From Plectrocnemia conspersa (lineage: Eukaryota > Arthropoda > Insecta > Trichoptera > Polycentropodidae): 64,000 bases of DNA. Made by a program: the position numbers and the translations under genes. Below, piece after piece: positions 11,461-22,808 of the stretch. Position 1 is the first letter of the stretch. Each line of letters begins with the position of its first letter. The stretch covers positions 1 through 64,000 of the forward strand of contig VTFK01000548.1 in NCBI GenBank assembly GCA_009617715.1. Direction: 5' to 3'. The notes under the pieces were generated by a model. The model searched no databases and was not told the origin of the DNA. It was given only the letters and a program-made list of their open reading frames with translations.

Positions 11461-13037
11461 TTTATATTTGTATTTTGGTATATTATAACGTTTTTTAATT
11501 TAATTTTTTTAACAATTTATGACTAATTTTGTACATCTATTTTACTATGCAAATAAAAATTAAAAAAATAATTAGTGTATGTATATTCTCACATATAATT
11601 TTTCGTACACTTCAATATCTAAATCTGGTTATTTTACCATGAATACTATATTTATAAGCAATAAAATTTAGATTTTTGTATAGTGTTAAATAAATATGCA
11701 CATATTTATTTTTATAAATAAAAATTTAAAATATACGAAATATTTTAATTTTCCGAGTACGGTTAAAACCGGTTATTAATTCGTAATAAAACGAAAATTA
11801 TTTTTTTCGGACGCTTTTTTGGAAGCCCTATATGTCAAGCATGCGATAACACACATTTCTTACGAACGGGTTGATACAATTGTCAGAGGTTTTATCAACC
11901 GCAAGATAATAAAACAGTATTCTACTGTGTTGGCGAAAGGTCACTGTGCCGATAATTTTAATTAAATAACATTACCGACAAATAGATCGATCTTCAATTT
12001 AGATAAGAAACAATCTATATACATATAAAGATAAAAGACAACATTTTTTAAATATGTAGTAGTGTAGTATTTAGCATAACAACATGACAAATATCCTAAA
12101 CACCTGCGTAACCAGGTCAAGAGAGGAAACCCCTTGAATTGGTACAAAAATTACCAAGACACTTGCAATAATTGCTTCTTCGCGTGCTCGGTCATCAACC
12201 ACAAGAGTGAAAATCGCACTTTTCGCACGCGAAAATCGACACTGGTCACAGCTGATCGAAATCAGGGTCAGCCCACCGGTTGACCTTCGAAATTATCATG
12301 CAATACAATTATATTTCGGTGAGTCACTCCGCTGATATGGGTCGTTCGAATCTAGTGTATGTGTATGTGTCGTGTCATTTGTTTGCAATAATACAAGGAA
12401 AAATTGCACATTAGCAAGGAACTGTGTTTGATGATGATTCAATATTTTTTCACTATACACATACATGCGCATGTGCAAGTACATTCATTACCACGGTATG
12501 TTAATAGAGCGAAAATGTGGAAATCGCACCAGTACGAACGCGGAAAGCCTCGGTTCAGCCTTCGTTGTGTTTTAAAGACGCAACGTTATGGTTGTTAATT
12601 AAATAATGATAAGATATCACCAAAACAGCTGTATTGTAAATTAAATAGTTGTAATAATCAGTTGCGGCTAATGAAGGGATAATGTACAACCATCCATAGA
12701 TGTATAGCTTGAAACAATGTTCAAAATGCACTGTTTACATTTAATGCAGTTTATCGACTTTAAAAAATATATTTTGATTTTCTAAATTTATTTAAATTCC
12801 AAATTCATTAGGTTTTATACGACAGACAACTAGGAACAAAAGTGCCGTTATAAATAGTTATTCGGTGAGTATTAAAACATGCCCTTGAAGAAAAAATCTG
12901 GCGTTGTACAAATGTAAACGGTACAACATACGAGAATTGTAATAAAATACATGATTAATAAAAACAAAAAAAGCAACGAATTAGACATAAAATTAATATG
13001 AACAATACAAGTCGAAAGAGTCAAATATAACTTAAGT

Positions 13038-13238
13038 AAAGTGGCCAAATTTTGAAAATATCAAAATAGGACACTAAAATAGGTCATCTCGGAAATTGTT
13101 AAAATCTCGGGGAAAAAATGTCACTTCTGAATTTTTCATTTAAGGATGTCACAAGAGTTAAAAAAAAGGTCACCACGGATATTTTTGTTGGTTGAGAATA
13201 AAAGGACATTGTTTTTGAGGATGACGTTTGGTCACCTT
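13038..13238. mobile_element. MITE with AAGGTGACC-type inverted ends
   Basis: The left end AAAGTGGCCAAATTTTGAAA and the right end (complement reads AAGGTGACCAAACG) are inverted relatives. The arm also shows a conserved internal GGACACTAAAAT. A single arm of the same family lies reversed at 17805-17858, where TTTTGAAAATATCAAAG and GGACACTAAAAATT are nearly identical to this left arm. Non-coding, about 200 bp. Confidence 0.55.
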
Positions 13239-14948
13239 AACTAAGGCAGTAGTACTGACAATTCACAACCACGTTGTTTAGAAAGGCTATCGACAAAATG
13301 CAAGATGATTGATCGCCAACATCCTAGGATAGGAATACTAACGGTTATACTTCTAGAAGTTTAGTTAGTCCTTAATTAGCACGTCGGTAAGTCATTGTAA
13401 CCTTGTTCGATAATTCTGGCAGCAGAGGTGACCGAGAGGATGCCGCAGGCTGCTGTCGATCCAATATATTTTTTCATCATAAGAGAAAGGATAACCATGT
13501 AAAACTAAGATCAATGAACCGAAGGTTAATAACACTACTATATTTTAATGTATGCATACATTTGTTATATTATACACCATGAATTCTCCCATGCCTTTCT
13601 TTTGCAATGCAAATATACGAACGAATTTTACTATGCTTGGGAAACTCATTAGCATTAGATAGTGTACACATATAGGGTCCAAACCGTGTTAAGGACGAAC
13701 GGAGATAACGTAAACACAATGGAAAAAATCTTTGTTTTATAAACGTTTTGAGTTATGAATCTGTTTAATGAACAATGCACGATACAGTTCGTCATCGTTC
13801 GATTTGTCGCGATTTCTACCATATCGCAACAGCTTGAAAGATCAATCTGCTAAGCGGAAGCGATTGCGATTTCATGAGGCACCTTATCAAAAACTATTAC
13901 AATATAATCCAAAGGCGTAAAACGAACGTTTGATAGTCGCTGGGTCGCATTTAATAACGAAACTAGGTTCTGGGTTCGTTCAAAGGCCCTGCACTACATA
14001 GTCGATTATTCAGCTGGCAAATCGTCGATGCTCTACATTATTTTACGATCGGAGAATAAAAGTTTTGGCGGTAGAAAACATGCGTGACAAAAGGTCGTAA
14101 ACGTGAACGACCGATACATCGATGATGTCCACAACAAAGATATGAGTTTCGCAAACTTTTACCCTTCCTTGTTAGAGACAACGAATAATACCGAGGAACA
14201 GCAATACATACTCATTGGATCACAGTCATCGATTATCAAATACACACACCTGTGACTTATGAATGTTATTATTATATATCATATTTTTTATAAATAAAAG
14301 TTAACCTTTGCGTTACAATCAGTGCGTATCGGCAAAATGTTTAATTTTGCAAACCTGTGTGTATGTACAATACTGATTGTTTCAAATTGAAAACAAGAAT
14401 ACGTAATTAGACAGTCCGATCAACTTTAAAACAATAACCGTATTTTGCAACGGAATATTGTTTTATTTTTTTATACAAATTCATTACAACGTAAACGTTA
14501 TACAAAGATGAAAAAAATAAAAAAATTACATCAATATATCATATGTAGTAAAAAGAATAAAAATTTGGTTAACGTATTAATTAACTCTTATTCTTAACAA
14601 TTGCCATTTTACTCGACAGTAATAGTTTTATATGTTACTGTAACACTCGTCTATTATTTTTTGGTGCGATTTAACAGGGAATTATTTTAAGAGATATGTG
14701 CATTTAAATTAAATACTTTGTTCCATAAAGCGAATTGTTTGTGCATTTGTGTAGGGTATATTTTTTTTTCGGAAAAGATTAGTTGCAGATTCATAAGGTT
14801 TTCACTGTTCTGATCAATGCTCGCTCGCTACCGCTAACCTGTTCAATAGTAATGTACAATTTGTTTTATGGAACGATTATTTTATACATTGTTCATTTAA
14901 ATTGTCCTTTATATTTTGTCAGAATATAAACGACCAGGATAAATATTA

Positions 14949-15466
14949 AATGGTTAGAATCCAATTGGACTAGTCAGAATTTATTTTAAATAGTAAGAAT
15001 TATTTATTTATCATTATCAAGGTGTTTTATCGCCAACTTGTTTGATTGGGCTCGCAAAATTGTCAGAAGGCAACACAACATGCCACGTGCTCTACGCCGC
15101 CGCTCTGTTGTTATTCCCGCTTCATTCGTCGCTCTGAATACCTTCGCATGTTACATACGATTAAATGGATTCGTTGAGTTATTCATACGGTGTTAACTGT
15201 TTTGGCCAACGCCTGCTCGCGGTGCGGGCGAGATATTTTATGACATTTATAAAATAAATAATTTATTGCCCATTCTATTTATAAATGTTATCTTATTTTT
15301 AATTTACATGGTCGTCCTGTATTTTTATTCTAACCATATACTATTTACATCCTAACTATTTGATATTCTGACCCTGAATAATATAATTATGATCAGGCTG
15401 TTCTGATACTGATCCTAGATTTGATTTTTATTCTGACCCAAAGTTGATTTAAATTCGAACTATTCG
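14949..15466. mobile_element. Foldback-like element with TTCTGACC subrepeats, copy A
   Basis: A 520-bp non-coding repeat, homologous over its length to 28960-29582. Its left end carries copies of (G)GTTAGAAT and AGTCAGAATTTA. Its right end carries the inverted forms in series: TATTCTAACC, ATATTCTGACCC, TTTTTATTCTGACCC and AAATTCGAAC. The centre is shared with copy B: CATTATCAAGGTGTTTTA, ACCGCCGCTCTG or CCGCCGCTCTGT, and TCGCTCTGAATACCTTCGC. The subrepeat-built inverted ends suggest a foldback or complex-TIR non-autonomous DNA element. Confidence 0.65.
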
Positions 15467-15474
15467 ATTTGTTG

Positions 15475-15618
15475 CTTAAAAAATGCGCTATTATTAAAAA
15501 ATGGCCCCAGCTACAGTAAGTACTTGTAGGTATTCATTATGTCTGATTGATTTACCCAGTTGGTGCAGATTTACCTCATTGTAACGCATTGGGTTACAAC
15601 AGAAGATTAAAAAAAGTA
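15475..15618 (+). repeat. SINE fragment, internally deleted
   Basis: A plus-strand copy of the SINE at 11105-11460. It has ATGCGCTATTATTAAAAA, GGCCCCAGCTACAG, GTAGGTATTCATTATGTC, TTGGTGCAGATTTACC and TAACGCATTGGGTTACAAC, followed by an A-rich tail. Relative to the longer copy it lacks about 100 internal bases and the 5' head. Confidence 0.6.
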
Positions 15619-16059
15619 GTAGTTAATTAATATTCTGGGAAAATAACAAGAAAACATCCATGATAAGAATAACTAATAATAAAACTAATCTCACTGAAAT
15701 TATTTATACTAATCAATATGCGAGAAAAAACTCGTCGCTAATAAACAATAAATTATAGTTTGAGAAATATAAAATAATGTCTAATATGGTAAATCTTGTA
15801 AAAATCTTAGTTCTATAATTTAATGCATTACTTTTTTTATTTTGCACGAAATGAATATTTTGTATACTATTCTTCATTGAAGCAAAATATAAAAAAATAA
15901 TATAAAGGATATTAATTTTCGATTTGTATTAAACGATATATTTAGTCAAACTTGTCTGAGCCTTTATAAGTACATATATTGATAATATATTTTAATTACA
16001 CAATTTTTTGCTATTATTTAATATTACCAAAAACAATAATAAACAATTCGGTGATCATT

Positions 16060-16170
16060 ACTCACATGGCAATTGGTCACAGAAATATTGGCCACGCGGA
16101 TTATTCCTCACACGAACATTGGTCGCAAGGCAACTTCTCACAATGAAAATAGGTCACAAATCGATCGCAA
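16060..16170. repeat. Cluster of degenerate GGTCAC subrepeats
   Basis: Within about 100 bases the motifs CAATTGGTCACAGAA, ATATTGGCCACGCGG, TTCCTCACACGAA, CATTGGTCGCAAGG, TTCTCACAATG and AATAGGTCACAAAT follow one another every 15-18 bases. This looks like the subrepeat-rich terminus of a DNA transposon. No inverted partner was found in the window. Confidence 0.45.
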
Positions 16171-16438
16171 AATTTTGTTGATTAAAATAAGAAATTAATA
16201 AGTATTCATACACTATTTTTTAAATAATTCTATTATTTCCTCAATAATATACATACGTCATTTAATTTTAATATTAACAGCACACAAAGTGAAAAAAATT
16301 CAAATAATTTAATTCGGTTTTATAATCGAAAGAATAAGGATAATTGTATTTATGAAAAAGTTATGAAAGTTGCTGATTTGTTAAACTAAATATATCAATG
16401 AAAGGTGATAGATACAAACATAATTATATAATCTTAAG

Positions 16439-16672
16439 TTAACAGCACTAAATCAGACAGCTGTCAATAATCACGCGTGTTGTGTCAAATGTAAGTTTAC
16501 AACAACACATTCACGAAATGGATCACAGAAATTGTTCAATTGTTTTACAAAAATAACAATTCTGTACAAACTGTGTATCGAAATCTACAAAAATATGTCA
16601 TCGTCCTACTGAGCGAACAGTTCGCAATGTAGTGAAAAAATTTGATAAAATTGGAAGCGTTGGAGATAGGGT
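16439..16672 (+). pseudogene. Mariner transposase N-terminal fragment, copy 1
   Basis: This matches the mariner copy at 34179 nearly base for base in blocks: CAGACAGCTGTCAATAATCA, GAAATGGATCA, AATAACAATTCTGTACAAAC, TCGTCCTACTGAGCGAAC and GGAAGCGTTGGAGATAGGG. The translated scraps RPTERTVRNVVKKFDKIGSVGDR are the mariner HTH/linker region (given here only to show the family). Frameshifted and truncated; no catalytic domain. Confidence 0.7.
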
Positions 16673-17199
16673 AATATAACACAAGAAATGAAGCCGAGAT
16701 CATGGACAGCTAAAATTAAAAAACCCGAAAACATCCTTATTTTTTTTTTTTAATTTCGAAAACTTAAGTTGGATCACCTTTATTATTTCACGATCTCGAT
16801 AGTGTGTACATACATACATATATAAAGTTTAAATCTTCAGAATGATATTGATGTGTATATTTTTATGGATAAATATTAAAATTTGAAGCTTAACATTGGA
16901 AATAAAAGGTGAAATCATAAAAAGAAATCGAATTTATTTTTACATGTCATCCGTACATCTATTTTTAACACAGAAAGACGCAGTGACTATATTGAATAAA
17001 GATTGGAACAATTGTGTTTTAATAAAATATACATTAATATGATGGAAAAGGGGTGGGGTAATCGAGGGTAGGGTCCTAAAGAGTAACTATGCGATCTATT
17101 GACATCGATCAAATTGTATTGAAAGAATTAGGTTACAGAAAAACGTGATTACATTTCTTCAGAAATGTAAGTTCAACAAAGGCGCAATAATTTTCGCCA

Positions 17200-17430
17200 T
17201 AGGTTCCTCTCCGGACGAGAAAGGCAGACATTCTACCGATCGCCGAAGGCCTCTGTCCAAAAGTGGGCAAGACGGTCGGACAAGACCGAGGCGAGAGAGC
17301 AGGAGGAGCGAAAAGGGCGAACCGGCGCGTAACGCCCGGTTCGCGAGCTAATCGATCCGCCACAGGCCCGACCCCCTCTCGCTTCTGCCGCCGACGGTTA
17401 TCGATCCGCGCCATCTACCGCTAAGGTCAC
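17200..17430. promoter_or_regulatory. CpG-rich patch, promoter-like, orientation unknown
   Basis: An isolated GC- and CpG-rich stretch in otherwise AT-rich DNA. It contains a perfect 9-bp stem with a 10-base loop (GCGAACCGG at 17317-17325 pairing with CCGGTTCGC at 17336-17344). Open frames on both strands lack recognisable domains. It could be an alternative Lis-1 promoter or 5' exon, but there is no direct splice evidence. Confidence 0.35.
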
Positions 17431-17804
17431 CACAGCTGTCGTTCAGATTACGCACAATTCGCGCAAAAAAACGATAAAAGGTGAGATGTTAAAATGACAT
17501 AATGTACACGAGGCGCATTCTGCATTATTAAATTTGAGACAATTTGCGACTGACTCACTTCGCAGAAATATTTAAGTAGATTCTTTGAACGAGTGCAATT
17601 TGCGGTGGCATTAAAAAATCTACCGAGGGATAAGAAAGACGACACTAAGGTCATATTTCAAATTAAATTCATTTTGAATCGTAAATAAATACTAGGAAAC
17701 TTGATAGTTGATTAATAGAACAGTTCATAATTATTGATAAATTATTGTTGGTATAATTTTTTTTTTTTTAAAAACCAACTGAAATATTTTAACTACAGCA
17801 ATAA

Positions 17805-17858
17805 TGACATTTTAATTTTTAGTGTCCTCCTTTGATATTTTCAAAATCTGGTCACCTT
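17805..17858. repeat. Single arm of the GGTGACC-type MITE
   Basis: The reverse complement reads AAGGTGACCAGATTTTGAAA, then ATATCAAAGGAGGACACT. This matches the left arm of the element at 13038-13238 over about 45 bases. No partner arm is obvious. Confidence 0.5.
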
Positions 17859-19189
17859 CATTTTGTATACTGATAATAAAAATAAATTAAAAAATCGAAT
17901 AATTACAGCGATGGCCAACTTGAATTTAATTTTTAATTCTAAATTGCCGTAAATTTTAAAATTCGTCGGTAAAAATGTACCAAATACAACTGAATTAGGG
18001 TAACGCAATTTTTTTAATGCAAGTAACATTTTAAAACTCACAGATATGCGATATCAATCTAGATGTGTTATCGCATTAGATCAGTGGTCGCTAAACTCAA
18101 AAGGCGTAGGAGCTACAATCGAAATATAGATAATCTGATGATCTGTAAATCTTCTTGCGATTCGTTTACGAAATTTTTTTCGAAACTTGAAATTTTACTT
18201 TTTACCCTTAACTTGAATTGAAAAATTGTGCATTATTTAGCCGCGTTATTTATAAAAATGATTGTATGTTGTAAATACAATCACAATTACTATTGGGAAA
18301 AGTATTTCACATCACAAATTTCATAACTGACAAAATCCTCATTAATTTGGGACAATCGAAACTCACGTGTAGTTTACAAAAAGATTTTTTACTTTTAAAA
18401 AACCAGAAATTTCAAATGTAAAAATCTGATCGAACTTCAAGTTCGGTAAATATTTTCAATAATATTGATTTCAATAAATACTTTTAAAAAAATGTGCTCT
18501 TTGCAGTTTTAAACAAAAACATAGAAAATATTACAATGTGAAAGGTCAAAAGTCTGGAATATTTGTTTGGATTCTGTTCACAAAAATCCTCGTATAAACG
18601 TAGAAATGGAAGATTTATGGATGTTATCTTTCATCAAAAGACACAATTTAACTACAGCCAGTTTAGATAAGATGAATGCGCTATATGAAGACATATTGCA
18701 GATGTAACGGAAATATGGTTAAAATAAATGTTTTTCACTTTTTTCAGGTTTTTTATTCCTGATTACAGACAACATTAAGTAATGAATTTTTTTAAATTAA
18801 CGAAGTTGACTTTCAATTTCCTGCTCTGAGGAAATTTTCAGCTGAAATGTTATAGCATTCGCCAACAAGTATGAACAAACATTTTCTCGAACGAATTATA
18901 TAAACCGTCTTTTACTTTCTTTACTTACTCTTTTTCAATATTGATTTTAGTAAATTGACAAAAAATTCACTGATCCCGTTTTAGCTGTTGTCAGGGTGTA
19001 AATGAGATGAAAGCAGTAGGGCGGTTAAAAAGATGATACCTAATTGCCGACCTATGTTGTTGTTAACAAGAGACTATTGATCTGTCAAATTGAAAAAAGT
19101 GACAGATTACGTCACAACGCGGCGCGAAGAAAACGTTTAACGGATTATGTAATTATTTGTCAGTTACAAGGAGAAAAGAACATGTAAAA

Positions 19190-19935
19190 AATGTACACGC
19201 GTAAAGGCCCTGCGCCGACTGCAATCGCGAATTTGTCACCGCTGCGGAGCCGATTGCACAAGCGCGCATGCGCACGCGTGACGTCATGCTTTTTCACTTC
19301 CCGATCGGAAAATCGGATTTTTTCATTTTTCAAATTCGCCCCCGAATCGATCGCCGATCGCGGCCATGACGGCCATGACGACCATGACGGCGGACGATTC
19401 AAAATGGAGGCGGTCGATCTCGCGACGTTCGCGGTTTTTAATCGCTCGATCAATAAACGACATCGATAAACGAACGGAGAGGAGAGCGCGGAACGGAAAT
19501 AAATCGCAGACAACGTCAGACAGGGTTGCCAACTTCGCCCGCGCGACGCACGACCGAGATGACGTTTGAGCGACGCTGGGATCGATTTCCAGCGACCGGG
19601 CCCCCGTTTCCATCGATCGCGGCCAAAGGTTCGCTCCGGAAGGTTCGGCGACGTCTCGGAACGACTCGCAGTAAACGGTCGTCCGAGACGGCGATCAATA
19701 CGGACCGACGTCGATCGTCGCTCCGTCCCTCTGTCCCTCCGGCGATCGCGGTTTTCCGGCGATCGCGGATACTGACTGATTCTGACGAATACTCACGGGA
19801 ATACGGCTTCGGCTCGAGCCTCGGCTGTCGCAACTCCGCTGACGCGAAACCGCACTGGCGCACTGGCGCACCGTCCCACACTGATTCTCTGCTCGGAGTT
19901 GTTCGACGCCGAACTCGATGTAACGAGAGACGCTA
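19190..19935 (-). promoter_or_regulatory. CpG-rich candidate Lis-1 promoter and 5' UTR exon
   Basis: A 750-base GC/CpG-rich island. On the minus strand an arthropod-type initiator TCAGT (about 19884-19880, in GAATCAGTGTGGGACGG) is followed about 85 bases later by a good donor, TTCCC|GTGAGTAT, at 19796. This would give a short non-coding exon (about 19797-19885) that could join the acceptor at 9650. The island also holds YY1-like CAAAATGGAGGC (19400) and three tandem copies of the 9-mer CATGACGGC/CATGACGAC (19363-19389). SLMAP diverges to the right, so a head-to-head arrangement is plausible. All of this is inference from signals. Confidence 0.4.
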
Positions 19936-22439
19936 ATTCCGAATAGCGAGCGTTGTGCAAAATGTCAAAAACATATTTAATTCTTACTGTTTTAATTCTA
20001 CTTTTAATTTCAAATTTCATACACACATACATTCAAATACTATACAACAACAAATGTTTAATTATACCAATTAACATTCTTTGGCAAATTCGTTAAGAAT
20101 CTGGATGACTCGTGTAAGAATAGCGTTTATGTCCTATAAATCGCCTAGCATCGACGAATTGCCGAGAATGCAACGAGTTGTATCCCAACGCTCTTAGTAA
20201 TACGATACTACAGTATTTGTAGTAGCCTTACTCTCTTTTGTAGATATATCTGATAATTTTTCTTTGAATCTTTTCCAACAAAAAATAAAACTTCGCTTCG
20301 CTGGGATTCCAGACAATTGAGCCGTAACACGAATAATCCAAATACAGTGAAACCTCCCTAAACGAGCACCTCCCATAACGAGCAAAACAAATTACAAAAA
20401 AAAGCCTCGCTAAAGGAGTGTCGTTTCGCAAGTCACAAATTCTTCCAATACAGTTATGTAAGACCTGTGAGCTTTATCGGTAATTTGCCTGTCAAACTAC
20501 ACCTCCTGTTAGGCATTATCGTAGTTTACATTGATTCATATGGGAAAATTGTTTCACTTAACTAGTGTTTCGCTTTACGAGAAATATTCTGGAGCAAATT
20601 ATGCTAGTTAAGCTAGGTTCCACTGTATTACTGAGTTATCGTTTTAGCCATACTATATGATTCAAACTATGTAATGCATCACCTACTAAAAAGTATTAGT
20701 TTGTTTTGAGATTAGAAAAAATAAAAACTGCTAGAGCAAAGCTCTCCAAACATTTTTAAAATGACTAGCTGGAATAAAAAATCTTATTGGAATCGTGCTC
20801 GAACATATATGTGTGCATATGTACAACTATCGTTTTTATTATTATTATTATTTATTAACGTAATTCCGCATGAGTATAAAATTACTCAATCTGCGGTTAC
20901 ACTTTGATACAATTTAAAGTTATAAATGAAAAATGAAATCGTATACATTAAAAAGCAATTATTATCAATATATATTGTAATATTCAATATAGCAGGTATA
21001 TTTAATCGTTCTGTAAGCACTATTGAGCGGAGATAATATTTATAAGCTTAATTTTACTATGTAAAGCAAGCGTTGTTACTAAATAAGATAAAATTGCTAT
21101 TGCTGTTAGTATATAAAAAAGAGAAGTTTTGATTACATTAATGAAATACCAATTTTAATTTTAGACAAAAATTTGAACCATATTGTTAAATTTTATTAAA
21201 ATGGTATTTTATGTTATTTTTTTAATATTTTAAATATATTTTACAGTATATACTGCTGAAAGTAGCATTACATTTAGCTAATTGATAGATATGTGATAAA
21301 CAACGCACAAAAAGTGAATGATGATTAACATTAATTATTTTCATAATGCTCCCATTGTCATAAAATTTCTATTTATCAAAAACTTCAACATACTCTAGAA
21401 ATGAATAGTGTATTGTTTATAAAATGTACATAGCAAATCATTTTTATATGAAATATATCAGGGATATTTGAGGGTAAAAGATTTTATGCCGTGATCTATG
21501 TGTCAAATAATGCACAATTACTGCCAATAATTGATTATTTTATTTTCTTAAACTATCTTTTCTTAAAAAAAAAGTTATTACATATTTTTAGGTGCTTATA
21601 ATATCAATAAAAGCAGTATTTCTGGACATTGATATATTTTACCGTTGCCGGTATTATGTATAAATTATTTGAATCTAATCACCATGTTATCTATGGTTTG
21701 TTGTTGTTTTTACTTACTTTTTATTTTATTAAAAATAAAGGAAAGCATATGCAAGTTCTAATCATTTTTTTATTATAATTATTGATGACATAGATATACT
21801 AGTTATTTTTGAATAAATTTCTAATTAACGGTATTAAATAGTATTTTAATATTTCGCAATGTTGGATAGTTAGTGTATATTTTTATGTTTCGATGTGTAA
21901 TCGATTTGGGGATAAGCCAAAAAGCATTTGGTGCCATTCGATGTTTTGTTGCATTTGTAGCGTTTTTGCATATTTTCTCTGATTAAGTATTTTACTTCAA
22001 ACTTGTCGGGTGATCGATTTGAATAAGAGCAGTTTATTTTTAGTACTTTCTGTTTAATAGTGGAGAACGTTGAAAAGAAATAGATTGAATATTACCTAAA
22101 TAAAGTCTTACAAATTAGTTAGAATCCAGAGTACTTGGGTGAGAGTCTATGAAAAAGTATATTTGTTACATAGCTGCATTGCTTTTATCGGAAATTGTTG
22201 TTGGTCAAAATAAAAATTTGTCAGACTTTTTTGTTCTGCTTGGAAAGAAAGTCGTAGATAAAAATATTAAATTATAAAACTCATAGAATCGATTCCTGGT
22301 TTTCTAATTAATAGTGTTTATAAATTATCGTAAAAGTCTTTTTAATTTTAATTTTAATTAAATGAGTTTAGATAATATTGAATCACAACTCTACGTAGCT
22401 GTTGCCTAAGTATTTGTTAGTGTATATGTATGCAGAGTA
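19936..22439. other. Intergenic between Lis-1 and SLMAP
   Basis: AT-rich; the only structured item is the pogo-type MITE at 20345-20625. Open frames at 20194-20431 overlap that MITE and show nothing recognisable. Confidence 0.5.
20345..20625. mobile_element. Pogo/Tigger-type MITE, 281 bp
   Basis: Flanked by TA on each side (20343-20344 and 20626-20627). The left end is CAGTGAAACCTCCCTAAACG; the right end complement is CAGTGGAACCTAGCTTAAC. Ends of the form CAGTGgAACCTC are typical of pogo/Tigger non-autonomous elements. There is no coding capacity. Confidence 0.75.
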
Positions 22440-22801
22440 TAATTATAATTGCGCAATTTTGTTGTCATAATTGCTCGCAGGGGCGAAGAGCGCTTCATCT
22501 CGGCCGTCGCCATATTTTACGTGAGCTGTTTTTTTCACGTTGGCAACATGCAAACGGGAGAGAAAATCTAACATAACAAATGTCGGGGCTGTAAAGGCGC
22601 GGCCGATCGCCGGTCGCCATGCCGCCCCCGGCATGAGGTCAGTCCCCGTCGAGCTCCGCCGGAGCCCCGTTTCCTCCGGCACCCCCGTTCGCTTCCTCCT
22701 CCGCTGACAGAGCCTCCGCCCCTCTCCCTCGCCCTCACCCGCGCTCGCTTGACACATCTCTGCAGCAATTTTGTTCCTTCAAGGTTCGCTTTCCGTTTCA
22801 G
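22440..22801 (+). promoter_or_regulatory. SLMAP promoter/5' leader region
   Basis: A CpG-rich stretch directly upstream of the SLMAP start. It contains GGCCGTCGCCATATTTTA, a YY1-like site in reverse (AAAATATGGCGAC), and a pyrimidine-rich leader with many CCTCC blocks. A possible acceptor (CCGTTTCAG, ending at 22801) sits 7 bases before the ATG, so the leader may be spliced. Either a TSS lies in this island or an upstream UTR exon joins at 22802. Confidence 0.45.
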
Positions 22802-22808
22802 CTCAGAC

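Larger units (their letters stand above)
9650..19796 (-). other. Large 5' intron of Lis-1 (inferred), repeat-rich
   Basis: Roughly 10 kb between the Lis-1 start exon and its best candidate 5' UTR exon. No long protein-coding frame is seen. It holds a SINE (11105-11460 and a fragment at 15475-15618), a MITE with GGTGACC ends (13038-13238), a foldback-like repeat (14949-15466), a subrepeat cluster (16060-16170), a mariner fragment (16439-16672) and a CpG-rich patch at 17200-17430. The intron extent is an inference from splice signals. Confidence 0.45.

Noticed and set aside
19160..19936. Six open frames on both strands, up to 136 codons
   Set aside because: Simultaneous openness in many frames is expected from CpG-rich, stop-poor DNA; the translations are Arg-rich and featureless. 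Called promoter/UTR instead.
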